Part shown: positions 22,444 through 31,429 of the stretch, in pieces
Layout of the letters: every line of letters begins with the position of its first letter
How positions within the stretch are numbered: position 1 is the first letter of the stretch
NCBI RefSeq assembly: GCF_014201375.1
Contig: NZ_JACHDZ010000006.1
Span: 186,001 to 250,000, forward strand
Reading direction: 5' to 3'
DNA: 64,000 bases
Source: Tunturiibacter empetritectus
GTDB lineage: Bacteria > Acidobacteriota > Terriglobia > Terriglobales > Acidobacteriaceae
The notes under the pieces: generated by a model
What the model saw: only the letters and a program-made list of their open reading frames with translations
Databases searched by the model: none
Told to the model about the DNA's origin: nothing
Made by a program: the position numbers and the translations under genes

Positions 22444-24069
22444 TTGCTGGTCGGTCCAAAGGGCTTCGGTCACTATTGGAAGACGCACTACGCAGACAAG
22501 ACGTTCGAGCACCTGTATCGATGGAATGCCTTCGATACGGCGATGCTGATTCCCTACTTCATCGTCATGATCGTTCTGGCGTTTTATGGGATTCACCGCT
22601 ATCAGTTGGTATGGCTCTACTTCAAAAACAAAAAGAACGCCGCGAAGTGGAGTGAGCCGCCGATGCGGTTCGCCGAGGGGCAGCTACCATTCGTCACGAT
22701 TCAACTGCCGATCTTCAATGAACAGTTTGTGATCGAGCGCCTGATCGAGGCGGTGTGCAGTCTTGACTATCCGCGAGACCGGTTTGAGGTTCAGGTGCTG
22801 GACGACTCGACTGATGAGACAACCGGGGTGGCGCGGGAGATCGTCGAACGCTACGCGAGCGGATTTGTCGGTATGGACCCTCAGCCAATTGTGTATCTGC
22901 ATCGCAGCAACCGGCATGGTTACAAAGCGGGCGCGCTGGACAAGGGTCTCGATGTCGCTCAGGGCGAGTTTGTGGCGATCTTCGATGCGGACTTTGTGCC
23001 GCCGCGCCAGTGGGTGATGCAGGTGATTCACCACTTCGCGCAGCCTGAGATCGGTATGGTGCAGACGCGGTGGACGCACCTGAACCGAAACTACAGCTTC
23101 CTGACGCAGGTTGAAGCGATTCTGCTGGACGGGCACTTTGTGCTGGAGCACGGAGGACGAAGCCGGGCTGGGGTCTTCTTCAACTTCAACGGCACGGCGG
23201 GGATGTGGCGACGGGAGACGATCTCAACCGCAGGCGGCTGGCAGCATGACACGTTGACCGAGGATACTGACCTGAGCTATCGGGCTCAGCTGGTGGGTTG
23301 GCAGTTCAAATATCTGCAGGACGTGGAGTGTCCAGCTGAACTGCCTATTGAGATGACCGCCTTCAAGACACAGCAGGCGCGATGGGCGAAGGGCCTCATC
23401 CAGACGGGAAAGAAGATTCTGCCGCGGGTGCTGAAGAGCGATGCGCCGTGGCATACGAAGCTCGAGGCGTGGTATCACCTGACCGCGAATATCAGTTATC
23501 CGCTGATGATCGTGCTGAGTGTGCTGTTGATGCCAGCGATGATTATTCGCAGCTGGCAGGGCTATATCCAGATGCTGCTGATCGACTTTCCTCTGTTCAT
23601 TGCAAGCACCATGTCGGTTTCGACGTTCTACATGGTGAGCCAGAAGGAGCTCTATCCGAAGAGCTGGTACAAGTCCATCGTCTATGTGCCGTTCGTCATG
23701 GCGCTGGGTGGGGTAGGGTTAACCATCACCAATACCAAGGCAGTACTCGAGGCGCTTTTTGGAGTGAAGAGCGCGTTTGCCAGAACGCCGAAGTATAGCG
23801 TGAAGAAGAAGGGTGAGAAGAGCCAGGCAAAAGTGTATCGCAAACGACTGGGCATCATTCCATGGATTGAGATGGCAATCGGATGCTACTTTGCGTGGAC
23901 GGTCTACTATGCGATTTCGACGGAGAACTTCTTTACGGTACCGTTTCTCGTGCTGTTTGTGTTCGGGTACTGGTACACCGGCTTGTTGAGCCTGCTGCAG
24001 GGTCGTTTCGAACGGAGCCGCGACCCCGACCAGGAGATGCACGAGAAGCCGTATCCGGTAGGCATTTAG
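22444..24069 (+). CDS. Membrane-bound processive glycosyltransferase, family 2 (cellulose-synthase-like)
   Basis: A 541-residue protein. One N-terminal helix (about 35-56) is followed by a GT2 domain: VTIQLPIFNEQFVIERLIEAV, QVLDDSTDET, HGYKAGALDKGL, AIFDADFVPP (DxD), EDTDLSYRAQLVGW and QQARWAKG (QxxRW), the full set for processive beta-glycan synthases. Four or more C-terminal helices follow. It probably makes and exports a beta-linked polysaccharide, or glucosylates a lipid; the product is unknown. The start is uncertain: the first usual start codon is TTG 22444, without ribosome-binding site, though the frame is open to 22369 and CTG 22405 has GGAG upstream. A basic stretch (KYSVKKKGEKSQAKVYRKR) lies between late helices. 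Confidence 0.88.
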   Translation: MLVGPKGFGHYWKTHYADKTFEHLYRWNAFDTAMLIPYFIVMIVLAFYGIHRYQLVWLYFKNKKNAAKWSEPPMRFAEGQLPFVTIQLPIFNEQFVIERLIEAVCSLDYPRDRFEVQVLDDSTDETTGVAREIVERYASGFVGMDPQPIVYLHRSNRHGYKAGALDKGLDVAQGEFVAIFDADFVPPRQWVMQVIHHFAQPEIGMVQTRWTHLNRNYSFLTQVEAILLDGHFVLEHGGRSRAGVFFNFNGTAGMWRRETISTAGGWQHDTLTEDTDLSYRAQLVGWQFKYLQDVECPAELPIEMTAFKTQQARWAKGLIQTGKKILPRVLKSDAPWHTKLEAWYHLTANISYPLMIVLSVLLMPAMIIRSWQGYIQMLLIDFPLFIASTMSVSTFYMVSQKELYPKSWYKSIVYVPFVMALGGVGLTITNTKAVLEALFGVKSAFARTPKYSVKKKGEKSQAKVYRKRLGIIPWIEMAIGCYFAWTVYYAISTENFFTVPFLVLFVFGYWYTGLLSLLQGRFERSRDPDQEMHEKPYPVGI

Positions 24070-24152
24070 ACGATCGAGGCTGATAGACTGGCTGTCGATG
24101 TCTCCTGAAGAACTGCCGGCAAAATCGCAGCGCAGGAGACCAGAATAGGTTC

Positions 24153-24533
24153 ATGATTACTGGCGCTTTTCTTTTACTTGCAATCAGTCTTGGGTATTTG
24201 CTGACGGTCGGCCTGTCGATGGCGGCGACCTTTGCCATTACTACGTCCTTGCCTGATATGGTTGCGCGAGACTATCGAATCACGCCGAGATACAAGTTTC
24301 TTCAGGATGGAGTGTGGCTGGTGTGCACGACCGTGGGGGGCTATGCGGCAGCGCTCGTCCTTGGCACCGATCACTCTCCGTGGATTGGCGGCATGGCTTT
24401 AGTGGTCGCTCTTATGGGAGTGCTGTGGACAAATACGTGGGAGATGCGTCAGCGCGGGGTCGGACATCAGATGCTGATGAGCCTGGCGACCGTGGCCGGC
24501 GTGACTGCGGGATTTTTTCTGCGGCTGCGATAG
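24153..24533 (+). CDS. Hypothetical four-helix membrane protein
   Basis: A 126-residue hydrophobic protein with transmembrane segments at about 3-28, 52-71, 76-94 and 106-123 and short loops (MVARDYRITPRYKFLQDG, NTWEMRQRGVGHQ). No family recognised. It starts 84 bp after the glycosyltransferase gene in the same direction and ends before a strong terminator, so it is probably the last gene of that transcript and may assist the synthase; this is inferred from position only. Confidence 0.65.
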   Translation: MITGAFLLLAISLGYLLTVGLSMAATFAITTSLPDMVARDYRITPRYKFLQDGVWLVCTTVGGYAAALVLGTDHSPWIGGMALVVALMGVLWTNTWEMRQRGVGHQMLMSLATVAGVTAGFFLRLR

Positions 24534-24579
24534 CCCGCGACCGGAAGAGAACCGTCACAAGGCAGAGTCTAAAAATAAA

Positions 24580-24608
24580 GAAGAGAGGCGGCGTGCCTCT
24601 CTTCTTTT
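24580..24608 (+). terminator. Bidirectional intrinsic terminator
   Basis: A perfect 10-bp stem gaagagaggc / gcctctcttc with loop ggcgt is followed by tttt and preceded by an A-rich run (aaaaataaa). It separates the rightward small membrane protein gene from the leftward outer-membrane protein gene and can serve both. Confidence 0.85.
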
Positions 24609-24632
24609 GCAACTCGATCCTGCAGGGAAACG

Positions 24633-25637
24633 CTAGAAGCGGAGTCCAAAGGTGACCGGAATATAGGTCGTCCGCGCGCTGGCCTGCGGAAACGCATTGA
24701 AGTAGCTTGTAGTACCGCTGATATCGAACGGGCGAGGCTGATTATCGGTCCAGACATACCGTGCCTCAGCGTAGAACTTCGTCGAGGCAAAGCGCGAGAC
24801 CTTATAAGTAACGCCAAGGCCTGCGTTCACGCCGAAGGCATTGCTGGTATACCAGTCGATGGGCTGGTTGGCCGAGCATTGATAGTACCCATAGTAGGGG
24901 TCGAAGCAGGTTCCCGTGACTGGCGTCGTGAACTGGGTGTATTTGTGATAGAAGCCGATGCCGCCGACGACGTATGCCCCGAAGGTATCGGACGTGTAGT
25001 AGTTGATGATTGGATTGAGCGTGAAGGACCAGTCGTGGATGTTGCCGCCAAGTTGGGGGATCAGCGAGCAGTTGCCAGCGGCTTGGGCCGCCGACGTGCA
25101 CAAACCGTTGTAGATGGCAAGCTGGTTATTGAGCGTACTGGTCTGAAAGCCGAACTTATCGTAGTCGAACTGCGCGATGACTCCGAAAGTCTTGTTGAAG
25201 TTGCGCCCAACGCCGGCCTGGATCTTCCAACTTGGCGTCGCGTAGTTGTGGGTTCCGCCAGTAGGTAGAGTGAAGCCCCCACCGACAAGGAAGGTATACT
25301 TCGCCGAGCCATCAGGATTGGTATGGCTATCGCTGTAGTTTGGGCGGCTGTAACGACGACGCGGCGGAGGCTGGCTCGCATCGCTGCTGAGGTTGAAGTC
25401 CACGGCACTGGCGGTCTCTGCACCTCCCGTGCTGCTGCTGTAGCCGAGATCGTCCGGAGTGGAAAGATTGAGCGGTGAAACCAGACTCGCTTTTATATTA
25501 ACCGGCGGCAATGGGGATGCAGTGCCGGAAGACTGCTGCGCGTGAAGGCCCAAGGTCCCTGAAGCAGCGAGAAAAGTGACTGCCGCGGTGCGGCCAAGGA
25601 TACGGTGTAGGCGATTCCCAGTGATCGTGGTGTGCAT
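24633..25637 (-). CDS. Outer-membrane beta-barrel protein
   Basis: A 334-residue exported protein. A signal peptide (about 1-32, AVTFLAASGTLGLHAQ) precedes a low-complexity linker rich in Ser, Pro and Arg (PPPRRRYSRPNYSDSH). From about residue 115 amphipathic strands alternate with polar turns (YTFLVGGGFTLPTGG, FGVIAQFDYDKFG, WSFTLNPIINYYTSDTFGAYVVGGIGFYHK, VTYKVSRFASTKFYAEARYVWTDN), and the protein ends in the aromatic signature VTFGLRF. This is the OmpA-like/8-strand porin pattern. A structural or adhesive role in the outer membrane is likely. It is transcribed convergently with the glycosyltransferase transcript. Confidence 0.85.
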   Translation of the reverse strand: MHTTITGNRLHRILGRTAAVTFLAASGTLGLHAQQSSGTASPLPPVNIKASLVSPLNLSTPDDLGYSSSTGGAETASAVDFNLSSDASQPPPRRRYSRPNYSDSHTNPDGSAKYTFLVGGGFTLPTGGTHNYATPSWKIQAGVGRNFNKTFGVIAQFDYDKFGFQTSTLNNQLAIYNGLCTSAAQAAGNCSLIPQLGGNIHDWSFTLNPIINYYTSDTFGAYVVGGIGFYHKYTQFTTPVTGTCFDPYYGYYQCSANQPIDWYTSNAFGVNAGLGVTYKVSRFASTKFYAEARYVWTDNQPRPFDISGTTSYFNAFPQASARTTYIPVTFGLRF

Positions 25638-25794
25638 CTTTGTGTGGCTCCCTTGGTGCTATGAGGTTCTTCATTGGCTTGAACCCAACTGTGACGCGCT
25701 TGTTGTGTAAGACGCAGGAAATGTCGTTTAGGATGACAATCCGGTGGAGTTTTTACATTTTGCGTTTGCCAGAAGATGCTGAGGAAAGAATAGT

Positions 25795-25825
25795 TACGGG
25801 CGTCCTGATGAGTTGGACGCCCGTA
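25795..25825 (-). terminator. Candidate terminator of the RNase E/G gene
   Basis: A perfect 11-bp stem tacgggcgtcc / ggacgcccgta with a nine-base loop lies 80 bp beyond the stop of the leftward RNase gene. On the minus strand it is followed by actattcttt, a weak U-tract. Alternatively it protects the mRNA 3' end. The rest of 25638-25904 holds nothing clear. Confidence 0.5.
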
Positions 25826-25904
25826 GTATCTCATGCCCTGGATCGATCTTTTTTCGGAGTCTCGCCACAGGCTGAAGCCCGCGACTCCTCTCCGAAACAG
25901 CGGT

Positions 25905-28900
25905 CTAGTGAATGTCGAACTGCTCAGGGTGCAGGCTGGGATCGGATTTGACGAGGATCGTCTTGCCGACCATCTCCTCCATCTCCTGAAGCCACTTGGT
26001 TCCTGGAGCCTTGAGCTGCTTGACGACCTCTGGGTTGACGCGAAGCATCACATCGCCGCGGTCGAGATGCTTCTGCATCTTGCGCATCTCGATGTAGATG
26101 TCGTTGCAGACGGTGACGGGCGACTTCACCATGCCAGTGCCGGTGCAGATGTTGCAGGTGGTGGACAGCGTGCGCTCAAGCGACTGCTTGACCCGCTTCC
26201 GAGTGATGGCTACCAGGCCAAAGTCGTTGAACTGAAGAACCTTCGAAGGAGCACGATCGGTCTTCAACTCCTCTTCGAGCGCGGCCATAACCTTGTTGCG
26301 GTTCTTGCGCTCGTCCATGTCGATGAAGTCGATGATGATGATGCCGCCGAGATCGCGCAGACGAATCTGACGAACGATCTCCGGGATCGCATCGAGGTTG
26401 GTCTTGACGATGGTGTCTTCAAGGCGAGCCGTCTTGCCGACGAACTTGCCGGTGTTGATGTCGATCGCGACGAGCGCCTCGGTCTGGTTGATGACGATGG
26501 AGCCACCGGACTTGAGCCACACCTTGGAGCGAAGCGCCTTGTTGATCTCTTCGGTGATGCCGAACTGTTCAAAGAGAGGAGTCTCTTTGGTGTAGAGCTT
26601 GACGCGACGAATCAGCGATGGCTGAAAGCGCTGCAGGAAGCGCAAAACACGCTCGTACTCGCTCTCGCTGTCGACCCAGATGGCGGAGAAGTTGTCCGTA
26701 ACCTGATCGCGAAGGATGCGCTCGACGAGATTGAGATCGTGATAGATCAGCGCCGGAGACTTCGAGGACTCGGAGCGCTGCTTGATATCGGCCCAGAGGT
26801 TGAGCAGGAAACGCAGGTCCGAGCGAAGCTCCTCTTCGCTGGCTCCCGATGCGGCGGTGCGGACGATGAACCCGCCCGCGGCCTCGCCCTTTTCACTGAG
26901 CAGAATCTCCTTCAGACGACGGCGCTCACTATCGGAGTCGATCTTGCGGGAGACGCCGGTGTGATTGACGGTCGGCATGAAGACAAGGAAGCGGCCAGGC
27001 AGCGCAATGTGCGAGGTAATACGAGCACCCTTCTTCGCAATGGGCTCCTTGGCGATTTGAACCAGGATCTCCTGGCCGGGCTTGAGCAGTTCGCTGATGG
27101 CCGGGAGATTGGTGGACTGCATCGAACTGCGGCCTCCACGGCGATCGCGTCCGCCGCTGGCACGTTCACGATCGCCTGCGCCGCCGGTGTTGCGGGGGCG
27201 GTCGCTTCGGTCGCTGCGGCCATAGCGGTCTCCGCGTCGGCCATCACGACGACCATCGCGGCGGCCACGGCCACGGTCCTGATCGCGATTGCGATCTGTC
27301 GCCGGAGCCATAGTACCGGCCTGCGCCTGATCGAAGCCATTGGCAGCTACTTCGTCGCCTTCAACGAACTCTTCATGCAGAACATCTTCTTCGGTGTCAG
27401 ACTCGTCGAGGTCGTCTTCCTCGGTGTCCTCAAGATCGCCGACGAGAGGATCGTAGATCGCGTCCTCTTCTTCGAGGTCGTCCTCCTCTTCGTCCACGTT
27501 GCCGGAGCGCGTGATCTGATCGATGGACATCTCGCGAATCATCGTGCCGAGATCGGCTGCGCCTTCGAGGGTCTCTTCTTCCTCAAACTCGTCCATCTCT
27601 TCGATGGAGCTGGCGTGAAGGGTGGTGTTGAAGTCCTCCTCGTCAAGCGTCTCCTCCTCGAGTGAGCCGATGCCTGGCGCGAAGTGCTGTGGAGCAACCT
27701 GGTCTGCGACGACGTTGTCGGCAGGATTCGCGACGGCAGTCTCGTGTTCAATCGGTGAGACGGTTTCGGTGGCATGCTCGGGCGTAAAGATCGCGACCGG
27801 AGCCTCAGAGTGCATCTCCCCCGTTGCGTGAAGCGTGGTCAGCTCGTGCGGCGCGGGAGCCGTCTCGGCGAGGACTGCTGCAGGCTCAACATGGGTTGCG
27901 GCCGGGGTCTGCCAGTCAAACGGTTCGTACGCGGCGTGCGCAGGCTCGGTGTGGAGCTGCGCAACATGCTCAGTGTGAAGCTGTGAAACCGGCTCGTCCG
28001 GAGCAGGCGTGATGCTGTGGACTGAGCTGTGATCGACGCTGTAATCGTGAACTTGCGGCTCGGCATGAGCCTCTGCGTGAACCTCCTCAGGCGCATCGAG
28101 CACTGGCGCGCTCTGGCGATACTCGCTGGGAGCTGCGGGATCGATGCGGTAGGAGGCAGAGGCGTCGGTAGGTTCATACTCGACGGGCTCGGCTACGGTC
28201 TCATGCTGGTGCTGTTCGTGCGAGATGAGGTCAGAATGCGCGGCGAAAAGAACCTCGGGCTGCTCCTTCGTCTCGGTGACGATCGGCTCGGCGACGCTGA
28301 ATCCGTCTGCTTCGCGAATGACTTCGGCGCGAGGCAGTGAAGGCGCAGGGCTGGCATTGCGGTAGTCGGCGCGGGCCTCCTGGCGATGCTCAGCGCGAGG
28401 CTCGTTGCGGCTCTCCGTGCGGGCTTCGTTGCGGCGGTGGCGAGAGAGAGACTCTCCCGGAAGAATCGATCCACCATCCCAGCCTTCGGGAAGGCTGAAC
28501 TCCGGCGCCGACGGAATGATGACATTGGTCTCTGAAGGCTTGGACGCTGCGGCGACAGGCTCCTCCCCACCTTTGCGGTACTTGGAGAGCGACTCACCGG
28601 GAAGAACAATGGGCGCGGGCGCGTTGGCGTCGAGCTCCGGAGCCTGATCGTAGGCGGGTGCGTCGTCCACGCCGTAGAGCGCAGTCTTGGGAGCAAAGCC
28701 GCGAGGGACGCGCGGTTCGCGGTCACGTCCGCCACGATCTCCTCGGTTGCCGCGGTCGTTGCGGTCGTTGCGGCCTCCGCGATTACGGCCTCCGCGATCG
28801 TTACGCTCGCCACGGTCGTTACCCCGGTCGCGATTGCCACGGTCCGCGTTCTCAGGAGAAGAGGTGCTTGTCTCAGGGGCCCCATAGGCGGAGGCGATCG

Positions 28901-29729
28901 GCGCAGTCGCGCTGCTGGCAGGTGCGATAGGCGCGGCGGCTCCGTCGATGTCGAAAGAGTCTTCGTCATAGGCGACCTCACCGGAGGCATTATCCGGAGT
29001 GGCGCTGGCGACGTTCGGCGACTCGTCACGTTGCCCTGGACGGCCACGACGACGGCCACGACGGCCACGCCAGCGGCGGCTGCCATCGGCACCAGGAGCT
29101 CCTTCGCCGATCTCGCCCGCGTCGTTTCGGTCGGTGAGATTTTCAGCCGGCTGATCAGCGGAGAAGAAGTCGGCCACGGGGGCGTTGAAGGTTTCGTCCG
29201 GCGAAGCAGGCGCGAGCGGATCTGCAACAGGCTGGCGGTCACGGTTGCCGCCGCGGTCCCGACGGCCTCTGCCACCACGGCCACGGTCGCTACGTCCACC
29301 TCGGTCATTTCGATCACCGCGGTCTGTGCGCTCGGAGGAGCGAACACCGGAGTCGCTAGTCTGGTCGAGCCGATCGGGAGGGCTGGCTACCGTGCCTTCG
29401 ATGGTGGCAGGGCTGCCGTTGCGGTCGCCACGGTCGTTGCGGCGGCCATTGGAGCGACGGCCGGAGTCGCCGTTGGTATCGAAGTCAGCCGAGTCGCCGG
29501 CCTCTTCCATAAAGTCCGTGATGTAGAGGAAAGCATCGCGCTCGAGGCCGATATCCACGAAGGAGGACTGCATGCCTGGCAGAACGCGCGTGACTTTACC
29601 GTTGTAGATGGATCCGGCGAGAGTGTATTCGTTCTCGCGCTCGTAATAGATTTCCGTTAGGGCGTCGTTTTCGACGATGGCGAGACGAGTCTCGTGAGGG
29701 GTACTGGAGATGTAAATTTCTTTCGACAT
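25905..29729 (-). CDS. Ribonuclease E/G family protein with an ~800-residue insertion in the S1 domain
   Basis: A 1274-residue protein. Residues 1-75 are the RNase E/G start and first part of S1 (MSKEIYISS, AGSIYNGKVTRVLPGMQSSFVDIGLERDAFLYITDF). Residues about 76-874 are low-complexity: Arg/Gly/Asp-rich tracts (RGGRGRRDRGG), two GESLS-containing segments and a Glu/Asp-rich part. The S1 end resumes at LKPGQEILVQIAKEPIAKKGARITSHI (881 on), then the nuclease core with VAIDINTGKFVG and IIIIDFIDMD (metal Asp residues) and the zinc-link-like CNICTGTG. It should process rRNA and degrade mRNA. Unlike E. coli RNase E the disordered part is internal, not C-terminal. It lies downstream of rodA, as rng does in the classical mre cluster. 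Confidence 0.92.
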   Translation of the reverse strand: MSKEIYISSTPHETRLAIVENDALTEIYYERENEYTLAGSIYNGKVTRVLPGMQSSFVDIGLERDAFLYITDFMEEAGDSADFDTNGDSGRRSNGRRNDRGDRNGSPATIEGTVASPPDRLDQTSDSGVRSSERTDRGDRNDRGGRSDRGRGGRGRRDRGGNRDRQPVADPLAPASPDETFNAPVADFFSADQPAENLTDRNDAGEIGEGAPGADGSRRWRGRRGRRRGRPGQRDESPNVASATPDNASGEVAYDEDSFDIDGAAAPIAPASSATAPIASAYGAPETSTSSPENADRGNRDRGNDRGERNDRGGRNRGGRNDRNDRGNRGDRGGRDREPRVPRGFAPKTALYGVDDAPAYDQAPELDANAPAPIVLPGESLSKYRKGGEEPVAAASKPSETNVIIPSAPEFSLPEGWDGGSILPGESLSRHRRNEARTESRNEPRAEHRQEARADYRNASPAPSLPRAEVIREADGFSVAEPIVTETKEQPEVLFAAHSDLISHEQHQHETVAEPVEYEPTDASASYRIDPAAPSEYRQSAPVLDAPEEVHAEAHAEPQVHDYSVDHSSVHSITPAPDEPVSQLHTEHVAQLHTEPAHAAYEPFDWQTPAATHVEPAAVLAETAPAPHELTTLHATGEMHSEAPVAIFTPEHATETVSPIEHETAVANPADNVVADQVAPQHFAPGIGSLEEETLDEEDFNTTLHASSIEEMDEFEEEETLEGAADLGTMIREMSIDQITRSGNVDEEEDDLEEEDAIYDPLVGDLEDTEEDDLDESDTEEDVLHEEFVEGDEVAANGFDQAQAGTMAPATDRNRDQDRGRGRRDGRRDGRRGDRYGRSDRSDRPRNTGGAGDRERASGGRDRRGGRSSMQSTNLPAISELLKPGQEILVQIAKEPIAKKGARITSHIALPGRFLVFMPTVNHTGVSRKIDSDSERRRLKEILLSEKGEAAGGFIVRTAASGASEEELRSDLRFLLNLWADIKQRSESSKSPALIYHDLNLVERILRDQVTDNFSAIWVDSESEYERVLRFLQRFQPSLIRRVKLYTKETPLFEQFGITEEINKALRSKVWLKSGGSIVINQTEALVAIDINTGKFVGKTARLEDTIVKTNLDAIPEIVRQIRLRDLGGIIIIDFIDMDERKNRNKVMAALEEELKTDRAPSKVLQFNDFGLVAITRKRVKQSLERTLSTTCNICTGTGMVKSPVTVCNDIYIEMRKMQKHLDRGDVMLRVNPEVVKQLKAPGTKWLQEMEEMVGKTILVKSDPSLHPEQFDIH

Positions 29730-30316
29730 TCGCTGTGCTCTTTCTGCCCGACCTCTAGGAGGTTCGAGCGGCAGACGCGACAGAGAACAATCGGGAGTTC
29801 GCCTGACCCGGAGGGCAGGTGTGGCTCACCGTGGAGCGGACAGATTACGGGCTGCGGAAGCTCGTGAACAAGACTCGACGACCGGTGCGAGGTAAGAGTA
29901 CAGCTCTGCCCTAGATGCAGCTGCTGCGCTCAAGGAGAGCGCGGCTAGGGCAATACCGGGTAGATCGGGGACACGGGGGGATGCTTCAAGCAATTCGAGA
30001 CATGCGGAGTTTGTGACCAAAACAACCTCAAAATCAGAGATTTGAGGCGGGGCCGTTCGCCATCCGGATGCAATCATTCCCTAAAACCTGTCCGGCCAAC
30101 GGATCGATGTCTCTGGCTGGCCGGCCTTTTCTTCTAAAAAGTCTTTTGTTGCCGCTGACTGGCGACCGTGCGCCCGAGTAGCGGGGTACACTGAGCGGCA
30201 TCTACAGCCGCGCAGGTGTTGCTAACAGTATTGCACTAAAGCTGCTGCAAAAGCCACATGGCATTCACATTCCTTTATTGTCCGAGTGTTGTCGAGCTGT
30301 AACCCCTTGCGATCCG
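29730..30316. other. Long leader / intergenic region between rodA and the RNase E/G gene
   Basis: These 587 bp hold no convincing gene; an 83-codon leftward frame (29826-30077) has low-complexity translation and is doubtful. Near 30091-30127 the arms ccggcca and tggccgg face each other; on the minus strand they are followed by acaggtttta, so a rodA terminator is possible. The remaining ~350 bp would be a long RNase mRNA leader, reminiscent of the autoregulatory leader of rne in enterobacteria, but no shared structure can be claimed. Confidence 0.4.
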
Positions 30317-31417
30317 CTAGTTCACGAACCGCCGCATGCGGATGTTCATCACGATCCCAAGCGACAGAAAAGTAAACAGAACCGACGAGCCGCCATAGCT
30401 CAGCAACGGCAGAGGAATCCCCGTGACCGGCATCAGGCCCACGACCATGCCAACGTTGACGGCGATCTGAAAGACGATTACTGCGACCACCCCCATGATG
30501 ATGAAGCTACCGGGAAGATCAGAGGCGGTCTGGGCGTTCTGAATCAAACGCATCAGGATTAGGAAGTAGAGCAGCAGAACCCCGATGGCACCCACGAAGC
30601 CGTGCTCTTCGCAGAAGGCCGCGAAGATAAAGTCCGTGTAAGGGATGGGAAGAAAATCGCCCTGGGTCTGGGTTCCCTTGTTCGCGCCCTTCCCCCAGAT
30701 GCCGCCGGAGCCGACAGCAATCAGAGACTGGCGGATCTGGTACCCGGAGCCGCGCGGATCGGAGTCAGGATCCATGAACGCGTTGATGCGTGCCTGCTGA
30801 TACGGCTTCAGATGCTTGCCGCTCTTCCACGCGACGCCGCCGATAAGCGCAATCGCCAGCACCACGAGGCCAACCTGCTTGACGCGAATCCCGCCAAGAA
30901 ACAACCCGCAGATCAGAATCGGGAGATACGTCAACGCAGTTCCAAGGTCCGGCTGCTTGAGCACAAGCGCCATCGGCACCATCACCATCGCTGCGGCCTT
31001 GCCGATGTCGCCCCACGTAAGCTCCTTCCCTGCCAGCCCCCAGAAGTAGCGGGCCACCGCGAGGATCAGCACGAGCTTCACCCACTCGGACGGCTGAAAG
31101 TGAATGCCGCCCGGAAATTTAATCCAGCGCCGTCCACCCAGAACCTTGGTGCCCACAATCAAGACCGCAATCAGCGAAAGCACGCTAACGCCATAAGCCC
31201 AATGGATGATGTCAATCAGCCGGTGATAGTCGATCAGCGAGATAACAAACATCAGGAAGATGCCACCGGCGAGAAACTGGATCTGCTTGTGGTCGAAGCC
31301 ATGAAACTTGGTGTGCAGCGTAGCCGACTTGATCTCAAGCACCGAGATCAGCGAGAGCAGCAGCACGAATCCGAGAAGGACCCAGTCGAAGTCGCGATAA
31401 GAGGAGAGGCGGGGCAT
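30317..31417 (-). CDS. rodA: Peptidoglycan polymerase RodA (SEDS family)
   Basis: A 366-residue protein with about ten transmembrane helices. SEDS features include the N-terminal SSYRDFDWVLLGFVLLLSLISVLEI, the long segment GGRRWIKFPGGIHFQPSEWVKL, the region KQPDLGTALTYLPI with the essential Asp, then SLIAVGSGGIWGKGANKGTQTQGDFLPIPYTDFIFAAFCEEHGF, and the end GIPLPLLSYGGSSVLFTFLSLGIVMNIRMRRF. RodA polymerises glycan strands during cell elongation together with PBP2, whose gene ends 12 bp upstream in the same direction. Confidence 0.97.
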   Translation of the reverse strand: MPRLSSYRDFDWVLLGFVLLLSLISVLEIKSATLHTKFHGFDHKQIQFLAGGIFLMFVISLIDYHRLIDIIHWAYGVSVLSLIAVLIVGTKVLGGRRWIKFPGGIHFQPSEWVKLVLILAVARYFWGLAGKELTWGDIGKAAAMVMVPMALVLKQPDLGTALTYLPILICGLFLGGIRVKQVGLVVLAIALIGGVAWKSGKHLKPYQQARINAFMDPDSDPRGSGYQIRQSLIAVGSGGIWGKGANKGTQTQGDFLPIPYTDFIFAAFCEEHGFVGAIGVLLLYFLILMRLIQNAQTASDLPGSFIIMGVVAVIVFQIAVNVGMVVGLMPVTGIPLPLLSYGGSSVLFTFLSLGIVMNIRMRRFVN

Positions 31418-31429
31418 GGCTGGTCTGTC

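Noticed and set aside
25833..27665. 610-codon open frame on the plus strand
   Set aside because: It is antisense to the RNase E/G gene; its openness comes from the low-complexity codons of the insert, and the translation has no recognisable domain.
29745..29790. tRNA-like ggttcgag T-loop
   Set aside because: No acceptor stem or anticodon arm can be formed around it; no other tRNA was found in the window.
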